DNA from: a bacterium | Lineage (GTDB): Bacteria; Planctomycetota; J058; JAJDCP01 | Direction: 5' to 3' | Assembly (NCBI GenBank): GCA_030428695.1 | Contig: JAUIEM010000037.1 | Coordinates: 1-36,570, forward strand | DNA: 36,570 bases | Shown: piece after piece, positions 24,301 to 32,500 of the stretch | Position numbering within the stretch: the stretch's first letter is position 1 | Layout of the letters: each line of letters begins with the position of its first letter | The notes under the pieces: generated by a model | What the model saw: only the letters and a program-made list of their open reading frames with translations | What the model was told of the DNA's origin: nothing | The model's database searches: none | Made by a program: the position numbers and the translations under genes

Positions 24301-25095
24301 CTACTGCGCGTTCGGCCCGAAGTCGGCGACGACGTAGCCGCCGCTGCGCTCGTCCTTCTCGATGTCGAGGAGCTGCTCCTTGAGCATGTCCTCGAGCAGC
24401 AGGTTGAAGCTGCGGTAGCCGTAGTAACTCTCGGCGAACTGCGGACGCTTGCGCTTGAGGGTCTGCTTGACCATCGAGCCCCAGACGGTGTCGTCGCGCT
24501 CCTGGAACAGCGACTCGACCGTGTCGAGGACGAGCTCGTAGACCTCCTCGCGGTCGCCGCGGCCCTTCTCGCCGCCGCTGGCCTGGGGCTTCTTCTGGGT
24601 CTTCGGCTTCTTCTTGTGGCCCTTCTTCTTGCGCACCAGGTCGTCGTAGAAGATGAACTCGTCGCAGTTGTCGACGAGCAGGTCGCTCGAGGACTTCTTG
24701 ACCCCGACCCCGATCACCTTCTTGTTGTTCTCGCGCAGCTTGCTGACCAGCGGGGAGAAGTCGCTGTCCCCGGTGACCAGCGCGAAGGCGTTGACGTGGG
24801 GCTTGGTGTAGCACAGGTCGAGGGCGTCGACGACCATGCGGATGTCGGCGGAGTTCTTGCCCGAGTAGCTGACGTGCGGGATCTCGATCAGCTCGAAGGC
24901 CGCCTCGTGCATCGGGCGTTTGGATTGCTTGTAGCGGTTCCAGTCACAGTAGGCCTTCTTGACGACGATGTTGCCCTTGTCGAGCAGGCGCTTGAGCACC
25001 AGGTCGACATCGAACTCGCCGTAGCCCGACTCCTTGGAGCCGAGGGCGACGTTCTCGTAGTCGCAGAAGACCGCGATATTGGGAGCGGTGTCCAT
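24301..25095 (-). CDS. NYN-domain (LabA/DUF88-type) protein with C-terminal OST-HTH/LOTUS domain
   Basis: 264 aa. The N-terminal NYN (PIN-like) nuclease fold has the acidic motifs AVFCDYENVALG, SADIRMVVDALDLCY and FALVTGDSDFSPLV, with conserved Asp residues positioned for a metal site; RNA cleavage is the family expectation. A Lys-rich linker (RKKKGHKKKPKTQKKP) joins it to a C-terminal domain (about 185-258) with the OST-HTH/LOTUS pattern: VYELVLDTVESLF, then YYGYRSFNLLLEDML and GGYVVADFG. LOTUS domains bind RNA, G-rich or structured in studied cases. The ATG at 25095 lies 12 bases after the stop of the carboxyltransferase gene, so it is the third gene of that operon. Cytosolic. Confidence 0.9.
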   Translation of the reverse strand: MDTAPNIAVFCDYENVALGSKESGYGEFDVDLVLKRLLDKGNIVVKKAYCDWNRYKQSKRPMHEAAFELIEIPHVSYSGKNSADIRMVVDALDLCYTKPHVNAFALVTGDSDFSPLVSKLRENNKKVIGVGVKKSSSDLLVDNCDEFIFYDDLVRKKKGHKKKPKTQKKPQASGGEKGRGDREEVYELVLDTVESLFQERDDTVWGSMVKQTLKRKRPQFAESYYGYRSFNLLLEDMLKEQLLDIEKDERSGGYVVADFGPNAQ

Positions 25096-25107
25096 GGTTT
25101 TCCTATC

Positions 25108-26709
25108 TCACATACGAAACACGCCGTAGCCCGCGCTGCCCTGCACCGGCGCCTGGTGGGCGAGCATCAGCGAGATCCCGAGGACCGTGCGGGTCTCCCG
25201 GGGGTCGATGATGCCGTCGTCCCACAGCCGCGCGGTCGCGTAGTAGGGGTCGGACTCGGCCTCGATCCGGGCCTGGACCATCGCGGCCAGGCTCTCGTTC
25301 TGTTCCTCGTCGAACGGCAGCCCACGGCTCTTCGCCGAGGCCCGGCGTACGATCTTCAGCACGCCGGCGAGCTGCTCACCGCCCATCACGGCGATGCGGT
25401 GGTTCGGCCAGGTGAACAGGAAGCGCGGCTGGTAGGCCCGGCCGCACATCGCGTAGTTCCCCGCGCCGTAGGAGGCGCCGACCATGACGGTGAACTGCGG
25501 GACGCGCGAGGTCGCGACCGCGTTGACCATCTTGGCGCCGTTCTTGACGATCCCGCCTTCCTCGTACACCCGCCCGACCATGAAGCCGGTGATGTTCTGC
25601 AGGTAGATGATCGGGACGTCCTTCTGGTTGCAGAGCTGGATGAAGTGCGCGCCCTTCAGCGCCGACTCCGAGAACAGGATGCCGTTGTTGCCGATGATCC
25701 CGACCGGATAGCCGTGCAGGTGCGCGAAGCCGCACACCAGGGTCGGCCCGTAGCCGGCCTTGAACTCGCTGAAGCGCGAGCCGTCGACGAGGCGGGCGAT
25801 GATCTCCTTGATGTCGAAGGGCTTCTTGGTGTCGTGCGAGGCGATGCCGAGGATCTCGTCGGGGTCGTACTTCGGCGCCTCGACCGGCCGCCGCACGCTG
25901 TGTCCTTGCGGCTGCCAGTTCAAGCCCGCCATGATCTCGCGCCCGAGCCGCAGGGCGTCGAGGTCGTCGACCGCGAGGTAGTCGGCGACCCCGGACACGG
26001 TATTGTGCATGCGCGCGCCGCCGAGGCTCTCGTCGTCGACGTCCTCGGAGGTCGCCATCTTGACCAGGGGCGGACCGCCGAGGAAGACCTTCGCCTGGTT
26101 CTCGACCATCACGACGTAGTCGCTCATGCCGGGGATGTAGGCGCCGCCCGCGGTCGAGTTCCCGAACACCAGCGAGACCTGGGTCAGGCCCATCGCCGAG
26201 TGGCGCGCGATGTCCCGGAACATCTTGCCGCCCTCGCTGAACACCTCGGCCTGGTGCGGCAGGTCGGCGCCGCCCGACTCGACGAGGTGGATCGCCGGCA
26301 GCCCGTTCTCGCGCGCGATCTCCGAGGCCCGCAGGCTCTTCTTCAGGGTGTAGGGATTGACCGCGCCGCCCTTGATCGTCGCTTCATTGCAGCCGATCAT
26401 GCAGGGCACGCCGCTGACCAGGCCGATGCCCGTGATGATCGACGCTCCGGGGGTCACGCCCTCGATGCCGTTGCCGGCCAGGGGCGAGAGCTCGAGGAAG
26501 AAGCTGCCGGGGTCGAGGAGCTTCTCGATGCGCTCGCGGGGCAAGAGCTTGCCGCGCTTCCTGTGGCGGTCCTGGTACTTCTTGCCGCCGCCTTCGAGGA
26601 GCGCGGCCTGCAGGGTCTTGAGCTTCTCGACCGCGGCGAGGTTCCGCGCGCGGTTCTCGCGGAAGCTCTCCGCCCGCGGGTTGATCCGGCTCTCCAACAC
26701 CTGTTCCAC
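25108..26709 (-). CDS. Acyl-CoA carboxylase carboxyltransferase subunit (methylcrotonyl-CoA type)
   Basis: 533 aa, the length of methylcrotonyl-/propionyl-CoA carboxylase beta subunits. It transfers the carboxyl group from carboxybiotin to an acyl-CoA. Crotonase-fold halves are clear. The N half has RGKLLPRERIEKLLDPGSF, ATIKGGAVNPYTLKK, LVESGGADLPHQ, NSTAGGAYIPGMSDY and VFLGGPPLVKMAT. The C half has HGYPVGIIGNNGILFSE, YLQNITGFMVGR, VMVGASYGAGNYAMCGRA and FTWPNHRIAVMGGEQLA. The HGYP..NNG and NITGFMVG signatures are closest to the methylcrotonyl-CoA carboxylase branch of leucine breakdown, but substrate is not proven. No biotin-carboxylase/biotin-carrier subunit is in the window. GTG 26709 starts 2 bases after the preceding stop, with AGAGGA upstream. 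Confidence 0.93.
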   Translation of the reverse strand: MEQVLESRINPRAESFRENRARNLAAVEKLKTLQAALLEGGGKKYQDRHRKRGKLLPRERIEKLLDPGSFFLELSPLAGNGIEGVTPGASIITGIGLVSGVPCMIGCNEATIKGGAVNPYTLKKSLRASEIARENGLPAIHLVESGGADLPHQAEVFSEGGKMFRDIARHSAMGLTQVSLVFGNSTAGGAYIPGMSDYVVMVENQAKVFLGGPPLVKMATSEDVDDESLGGARMHNTVSGVADYLAVDDLDALRLGREIMAGLNWQPQGHSVRRPVEAPKYDPDEILGIASHDTKKPFDIKEIIARLVDGSRFSEFKAGYGPTLVCGFAHLHGYPVGIIGNNGILFSESALKGAHFIQLCNQKDVPIIYLQNITGFMVGRVYEEGGIVKNGAKMVNAVATSRVPQFTVMVGASYGAGNYAMCGRAYQPRFLFTWPNHRIAVMGGEQLAGVLKIVRRASAKSRGLPFDEEQNESLAAMVQARIEAESDPYYATARLWDDGIIDPRETRTVLGISLMLAHQAPVQGSAGYGVFRM

Positions 26710-26711
26710 GC

Positions 26712-27392
26712 TCAGGTCCTCTCGACGGGGGCGCGGGACCAGTCGAGCACCGGCCAGGCGCGCCGTTTCGCCTCGCGCCGCAGGCGCGGGTCGGGGTTGA
26801 CGACATGGGGATGGCCGACCCGCTCGAGCATCGGCAGGTCGGTGTACGAGTCGCTGTAGAAATGCGACGCGTCGAGGTCGACGTCGTGTTCCTCCGCCCA
26901 GGTCTCGGCCCGCAGCACCTTGCCCGGCCCGTAGCACAGCGGCGGCTCGTAGGTCCCGTCGAGGCGGCCCTCGCCGTCGGTCGGGAAGGAGTTGGCGATC
27001 CAACCGTCGAGCCCCCAGCTCTCCTCGCAGCAGCGCGACACATAGCTCGAGCTGCTGGTCAGGAGCACCCGCGGGTGGCCCTGCCGGGCGTGCTCTTCGA
27101 GCGCGGCCCGGGCGCCCGGCTGCAGCCGTCCGTCGACCTCGGCGGCGAACCAGCTGCGGGTGCGCTCGTCGAGCTCGGCGGCGGGCACGCCTTCGTAGTG
27201 GCGCACGGCCGAGGCGTAGGCCTTCTGCATATCGACCAGCGAGAGATGATAGAGGAACATATAGAACATCGACTGGGTGAGCTTGAAGAAGCCGATGCGC
27301 CCGGCGCGGTACTCGTGCTTGGCGTAGAGCACCCCGCTGTTGACGTCGATCAGCGTGCGGTCGAGATCGAAGAATGCCGCGGGCCGTGCCAT
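26712..27392 (-). CDS. HAD-IB family phosphatase (SerB-like)
   Basis: 226 aa. HAD motif I FFDLDRTLID has the nucleophile Asp9 and acid/base Asp11. Motif II is LLTSSSSYV, motif III Lys lies in CYGPGKVLRAE, and motif IV is YSDSYTDLPMLE. The cap between motifs I and II is helical (FFKLTQSMFYMFLYHLSLV) and fairly hydrophobic. This pattern is that of HAD-IB hydrolases related to phosphoserine phosphatase, several of which act on phospholipid or sugar phosphates; the substrate is unknown. The ATG at 27392 has AGGAG six bases upstream. It is the first gene of a tightly packed minus-strand operon with the carboxyltransferase and NYN-LOTUS genes. Confidence 0.88.
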   Translation of the reverse strand: MARPAAFFDLDRTLIDVNSGVLYAKHEYRAGRIGFFKLTQSMFYMFLYHLSLVDMQKAYASAVRHYEGVPAAELDERTRSWFAAEVDGRLQPGARAALEEHARQGHPRVLLTSSSSYVSRCCEESWGLDGWIANSFPTDGEGRLDGTYEPPLCYGPGKVLRAETWAEEHDVDLDASHFYSDSYTDLPMLERVGHPHVVNPDPRLRREAKRRAWPVLDWSRAPVERT

Positions 27393-27418
27393 CGCTGCTC
27401 CTGCCCGGAAGAGCGCGC

Positions 27419-27427
27419 ATGGTACCA
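27419..27427 (-). promoter_or_regulatory. Extended -10 promoter element for the HAD operon
   Basis: Minus-strand TGGTACCAT is an extended -10 (TGnTANNNT) 27 bases ahead of the ATG at 27392. No convincing -35 is present, as is usual for extended -10 promoters. Confidence 0.4.
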
Positions 27428-27524
27428 GCTTCCCCCCGTTCCGGCGAGCCCTGGTCGCGCTCCGTCGGCTTCCACCTTTGCGCCTTCTCCAGAGCGAGCG
27501 CGCGTCGCGTCGGTCCGCCTGGTG

Positions 27525-27533
27525 TGCTACCAT
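27525..27533 (+). promoter_or_regulatory. Extended -10 promoter element for the alcohol dehydrogenase gene
   Basis: TGCTACCAT followed by GCGC is almost the same sequence as the divergent element at 27419-27427 on the other strand. It lies 28 bases ahead of the ATG at 27562. The -35 region is weak. Confidence 0.4.
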
Positions 27534-27561
27534 GCGCCGACCCCTTCCCAAGGAGACAGCC

Positions 27562-28671
27562 ATGAAGATGCGCGCGGCCGTGCTCGAAGAGTTCGGCGAA
27601 CCCCTCGTCGTCCAGGACGTCGACATCGCTCCCCCGAAGGCCGGCGAGGTGCTGGTCAAGCTCAAGGCTTGCGGGGTCTGCCACACCGACCTGTACACTG
27701 CCTCCGGCGTCGACCCGAGCGGCTACAAGCCCTGCGTGCTCGGCCATGAGGGCGCGGGCGTGGTCGAGGAGGTCGGCGCGGGCGTGACCAGCGTGGCGGT
27801 CGGCGACCACGTCGTCACCCTGTTTTCCCCGGAGTGCGGCGAGTGCCTGCACTGCAAGAGCGGCAAGACCAACATCTGCCTGAAGATCCGCGCCCAGCAG
27901 GGCAAGGGCTACCTGCCCGACGGCACCGCCCGGCTGTCGCGCAGCGGCGAGCCCCTGCGCCACTTCATGGGCACCTCGACCTTCGCCGAGTACACGGTGA
28001 TGCCCGAGGTCGCCCTGGCGAAGGTCGACAAGTCCGCCGCCTTCGAGAGCATCTGCCTGCTCGCCTGCGGCGCGACCACGGGCCTGGCGGCGGCGCTGTG
28101 GCGGGCCGAGGTCGAGGAGGGCTCGACGGTCGCGGTGTTCGGCGCCGGCATGGTCGGCCTCGGCGCGGTCGCCGGCGCGAAGCTGTGCAAGGCGGCGCGG
28201 ATCATCGCGGTCGACATGTCCCCCGGCCGGCTCGAGCTCGCGAAGCAGTTCGGGGCGACGGAGACCATCAACGCCGCGGACACCGACGCGGTCGCGGCGA
28301 TCGTCGACTCCACCGACGGCTTCGGGGCCGACTACACCTTCGAGGCGACCGGGCTGGTCAAGGTGATGGGCCAGGCGGTCGAGGCGGCGCGCATGGGCTG
28401 GGGGCTGTGCACCATCCTCGGCGTCGCGGGGCGGGGCGAGAAGCTCGAGATCATCCCGCGCTTCCTGATCACCGGGCGGCGGGTGCAGGGCGGGAGCTTC
28501 GGAGGGGCGCGGGGACGCACGCACGTGCCGCAGCTCGTCGACATGTACGTGCGGGGGGAGCTCGACCTCGACGGCTTCGTCAGCCACCGGATCACGCTCG
28601 ACGAGGTCAACCACGGCTTCGAGCTGATGGAGAAACAGGACGGCATCCGCTCGGTGATCGTCTACGAATAG
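27562..28671 (+). CDS. Zinc-dependent alcohol dehydrogenase, class III-like
   Basis: 369 aa; NAD-dependent oxidation of an alcohol or thiol adduct. Catalytic zinc ligands: Cys40 in CGVCHTD, His62-Glu63 in GHEGAG and a third Cys in LLACGATTG. The structural zinc site is complete at Cys92, 95, 98 and 106 (CGECLHCKSGKTNIC). KIRAQQGKGYLPDGTARLS is characteristic of the class III/S-(hydroxymethyl)glutathione dehydrogenase group. The Rossmann motif is VAVFGAGMVGLGAVAGAK. Glutathione or another thiol cofactor use is possible but not shown. ATG 27562 has AGGAGA upstream. The alpha/beta hydrolase starts 10 bases after its stop, an arrangement recalling formaldehyde-detoxification pairs, though the hydrolase is not the classical S-formylglutathione hydrolase. 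Confidence 0.92.
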   Translation: MKMRAAVLEEFGEPLVVQDVDIAPPKAGEVLVKLKACGVCHTDLYTASGVDPSGYKPCVLGHEGAGVVEEVGAGVTSVAVGDHVVTLFSPECGECLHCKSGKTNICLKIRAQQGKGYLPDGTARLSRSGEPLRHFMGTSTFAEYTVMPEVALAKVDKSAAFESICLLACGATTGLAAALWRAEVEEGSTVAVFGAGMVGLGAVAGAKLCKAARIIAVDMSPGRLELAKQFGATETINAADTDAVAAIVDSTDGFGADYTFEATGLVKVMGQAVEAARMGWGLCTILGVAGRGEKLEIIPRFLITGRRVQGGSFGGARGRTHVPQLVDMYVRGELDLDGFVSHRITLDEVNHGFELMEKQDGIRSVIVYE

Positions 28672-28681
28672 GGATGGAGAT

Positions 28682-29416
28682 ATGGACTTCGGGACGCTGA
28701 CCAATGCCGTGGGCGAACCGCTCGACTACGCGACCCACGGCGATGCGGGGAAGGACGGGCCGCTCGTCGTGATCGGCCACGGGGTGACCGCCAACAAGGA
28801 CCGCGCCTGGGCGCGCACCCTGGCGGGGGCGCTCGAGGAGGCGGGCATCGCCTGTCTGCGCTTCAGCTTCTCCGGCAACGGGGACTCCGGCGGAGACTTC
28901 CGGGCGAGCACCGTCAGCAAGGAGGTCGCGGACCTCGGCGCGGTGCTCGACGCGGTCGGACCCCGGCCGCTCGCCTACGTCGGCCACAGCATGGGGGCGG
29001 CGGTCGGCGTGCTGCGGACGGCGGAGGATCGGCGCATCCGGGCGCTGGTCTCGCTCGGCGGGATGGTCCACACGGCCGACTTTGCCCGGCGGAAGTTCGG
29101 GGCGCTCGCCCCCGGGGACCTGATGTGGGACAAGCCGGAGTGCCCGCTGTCCCAGGCCTTCCTCGACGACATGCGCGCGATCGACACCGTGCTGCCGGTG
29201 GCGCCGCGGGTGACGGTGCCCTGGCTGCTCGTGCACGGCACGGCGGACACGGTCGTGCCGCCCGAGGAGTCGGAAGCGATCGCCGCGGCGGTGCCCCAGG
29301 CCGAGCTGGTGCTGGTCGAAGGGGCGGACCACCTGTTTTCCGGCGAGGCCGAGCGGCCGATGGCCGCGCACGTCGCTGCCTGGCTCGCGCCGTGGCACGC
29401 CGGAGCCGCCGGATAG
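28682..29416 (+). CDS. Alpha/beta hydrolase
   Basis: 244 aa, cytosolic. Catalytic landmarks: VVIGHGVTANKD (oxyanion region), FSFSGNGDSGGDF, nucleophile Ser103 in VGHSMGAAVG, acid Asp in HGTADTVVPPEES and His in EGADHLFSGEAE. The overall layout fits serine-aminopeptidase/YqiA/lysophospholipase-like small hydrolases that act on esters or acyl groups. It is probably co-transcribed with the alcohol dehydrogenase (10-bp gap, GGATGGAG before ATG 28682). It lacks the length and motifs of esterase-D-type S-formylglutathione hydrolases, so a role with the dehydrogenase is only suggested by position. Confidence 0.88.
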   Translation: MDFGTLTNAVGEPLDYATHGDAGKDGPLVVIGHGVTANKDRAWARTLAGALEEAGIACLRFSFSGNGDSGGDFRASTVSKEVADLGAVLDAVGPRPLAYVGHSMGAAVGVLRTAEDRRIRALVSLGGMVHTADFARRKFGALAPGDLMWDKPECPLSQAFLDDMRAIDTVLPVAPRVTVPWLLVHGTADTVVPPEESEAIAAAVPQAELVLVEGADHLFSGEAERPMAAHVAAWLAPWHAGAAG

Positions 29417-29464
29417 AACGGGAGAGGCCGGAACGCGGGCACAACAAATCCGGCCGTCGATGGG

Positions 29465-29470
29465 TACAAT
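29465..29470 (+). promoter_or_regulatory. Candidate -10 element for the giant gene
   Basis: TACAAT lies 40 bases ahead of the ATG at 29511, in the only AT-richer stretch of the gap. The -35 position (around caacaa) is poor, so activation by another factor is possible. Confidence 0.35.
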
Positions 29471-29510
29471 CTAGACAGTTACCGTCCCTTCCGAACCGGA
29501 GACTGCCTGT

Positions 29511-32500
29511 ATGCCGATCATCATCCACGCCCTGGAGGTCGATCTCGCGATCTCTGCCGCTCCGGCGCGCGATGAAAACGGCCCCAGCCGCGATCACATC
29601 GGCCGCCTGATCGACCGCTGGCGCAAGTTCCTCGCCGAGACCGCGCCGTTGTTCCGCGAAGAGCAAGAGCTGCGGGGGCAGAAGGCAGCCGCGCACGCCG
29701 GGCAGCGCGACAGGCTGCGGGTCTGCCTCGACCAGCTCGCCGAGCAGCTCGAGTCCGACTGTGACGCGGGCGTGCTGCGCGGGCTGATGAACGCGATCCG
29801 GCATGAGGGAGAGGAGCTCCAGGGGCTGCTCGCCGAGGGCGCCGACAGCGGCGTGTTCGCCTATCTCGGCTTCCATTTCCAGAAGGACGGCGAGCTCGGC
29901 GGCGCCGCGCAGGGCTTCGTCGAGGCGTTCACGCAGGCGAAGAAGACCGTCGACGAGTGGCGCGAAGAGTTCACCGAGTACACCCAGCGCATAGAGCGGC
30001 TCGCCCCCGACACCGCGTTCACCTTCCTGAACTACGCCGACTTCCTGCGCAGCGCCGACCGGGTGCTCGAGCGCACCCGGCGCGGGCTCGTGCGCGCGAT
30101 CAGCGGGGGCCACGACAAGCTGTTCCAGGCCTACCTCGGCGAGGAGCCGCGGGCCGCGTCGACCGAGATCCGCAAGCACACCGAGCGCCTGCAACGCACC
30201 TTGCGCGACCTGACCACGAAGAAGGACGCCGCGTTCCAGACGATCGACAAGATGCGCGGGAAGTACACCCTCGCCCTGCGCAACATCGGCGACGAATATT
30301 CCCGCGCGACGCAGAAGATGTGGGTCTTCGACCCGACCAACGACGCGAGCCTCGGCCAGCGCAACGACCTCGAGAGCGCGCGCCGCCAGGTGCGCGAGAC
30401 GCTGGCGAAGAAGCTCGGCAAGGTCGGCCGGCCGCTGTTCGAGCCGGGGGCGCTGCACAAGCTCGCGAGCGCGCGGCGACTGCGGGCGATGATCGGCAGC
30501 CTGATGCCGGTCTCGCGGCTGCGCAGCCACGGCGATGCGATCCCCGAGTGGGAGGGCCTCGAGCGGGCGGGGAAGGCGCGCATCGCGCAGATCCCGTCGG
30601 CGATCGAGCAGGTCGACCACGCGATGAAGGCGCTCAAGGAGAAGGGCGACCTGCTCTGGGGCGAGTACGGGCGGCACTCCTACGAGTTCCGCAAACTGGC
30701 CCAGGACAACCGCGGCGCGCCGAGCTTCGAGAACTACAAGAAGAAGGTCATCGAGCCGGCGAAGCGGGCCTTCGACGCCGCGATCAACGACGTCAAGGAC
30801 CTCGAGAAGCTGATCGACGGCGTCCCCGACAACCGCGGCGTGCGCGCCCTCACGCCGGTCTCCCAGCAGCTGGTCGAGCAGTGCGACGCGATCGGCGCAC
30901 GCTGTGACGAGGCGCACCGCGCGCTGGTCTCGGGCAAGCAGAACCTGTTCCCGACGATCAGCAAGGTCCTCGAGCAGCGTTCGATGGCGGGCTCCGAGCT
31001 CGACAAGAAGCTCGACGCCTTCAAGAAAGAGCTCGACGGCCTGAAGGTCGGCGTCGAGGCCGCCCGCGAGGCGGCGGCGGAGAGCGAGGACGACGAGCCG
31101 CCCGCCAAGGACCAGAAGAAGCGCCTGCGGAAGGCCCTCGACCTGCTCGACAAGCAGCTCGAGTCCGCGGTGGAGAGCCAGAGAGAGGCCGCGCAGCGCG
31201 CCTTCGCCGGCATCGTCGATCCCAAGCTGCAGCAGTGGACGAGCGAGCAGCTCAACCACGGCATGGCGCGGGAAGCCGAGCAGACGAAGGAGAGGGTGCT
31301 CAAGGCGATCGACGAGCAGCTCCGGAAGTTCAAGGAGAACTCCGAAGGCCTGCTTCAGTATCTCCTGCACATGGCCAAGCACGAGAAGGTCTCCGAGACC
31401 TCGAACGGCATGCGCGGCCAGGTCGTGATGGCGTGGCTGCAGGCCTCGGCGGAGATGACGAAGGCCGAGCCGGACGTCAAGGTCGTGCACGGCCTGTCCG
31501 ATCAGCTGCGCAAGCTGCACCGCGCGGCGACCGCCGAGCTCAGCCAGCTCGACAAGTACATCGCGAACCTGCGGGCCGAGGTCAGCGAGGACGGCGACGG
31601 GCCGAAGGGCGCGGGCAGCGACTTCCTGTCCTTCGTGCTGCCGAAGTACGAGAAGACCCGCAAAGAGCTCAGCCTCGAGATCTCCGCCCTGCGCAAGCTC
31701 TCCCTCGAGTTCGTCGGCAAGTTCGCCGGCCTGAAGGGGCTCGCCGAGAAGGCCGAGAACCAGTCGCAGCAGCTGGTCCAGGAGATCGCGGACGGCATCA
31801 CCGGCAAGGGCGGCGGCGTCCGCGGCGGCCCATCGGCGAGCGGCAAGTACAAGGAGCACGGCGAGAAGGCGTCGGCGGTCTCCTCGCAGAAGGCCGAAGT
31901 CGACGCCTCGCGCAAGCACGGCTTGTCCGGGGTGCTCGCGAAAGAGCGTGACATCAAGACCGGGCTCGGCGTCGGCAAGGCGGCGACCAAGCCGCTCGCG
32001 GTCGATCACGCGGCGGACGCCTCCGACGCGACGGCGCTGGTCGGCAGCGGCGCCTCGCTGTTGTTCTCGGCGCGCAAGCTGCAGTCGACCGTCTCGGACG
32101 TGCGCAGCAACCTGATCGACAAGGGCCTGAGCGCGATCAACCTCGGTGTCGGCATCGGCCGTCTGGTCGAGATGTTCACCGGCACCAAGTACATGGGCTA
32201 CCTGACCTTCAAGGGGGCCTTCAGCAGCGACTTCTCGCAAGGCGGGCTGGGCTTCGGGACGCTCGACGAGAGCCTCGACGGCATGGGCTTCGGTGTCAAC
32301 ATCATCAGCCCTGTCGCCACGGTCGTCGGCTCGATGAAGACCTACCGCCACGGCACCAGCGCCGAGGCGGGCGCCAAAGCGGTCACGGGTTTCGGCAAGC
32401 TGGCGGTGATGACCGGGGCCAAGACCGGCATCGCGATGGGGGCCAAGGCCCTCGCTCTCGGCAGCGCCGCGAGCGGCGGTCTGGCCCTGATCCCGTCCCT

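Noticed and set aside
28682..29416. S-formylglutathione hydrolase paired with the class III-like dehydrogenase
   Set aside because: The hydrolase is shorter and has the GHSMG pattern of lysophospholipase/YqiA-like proteins rather than esterase D motifs.
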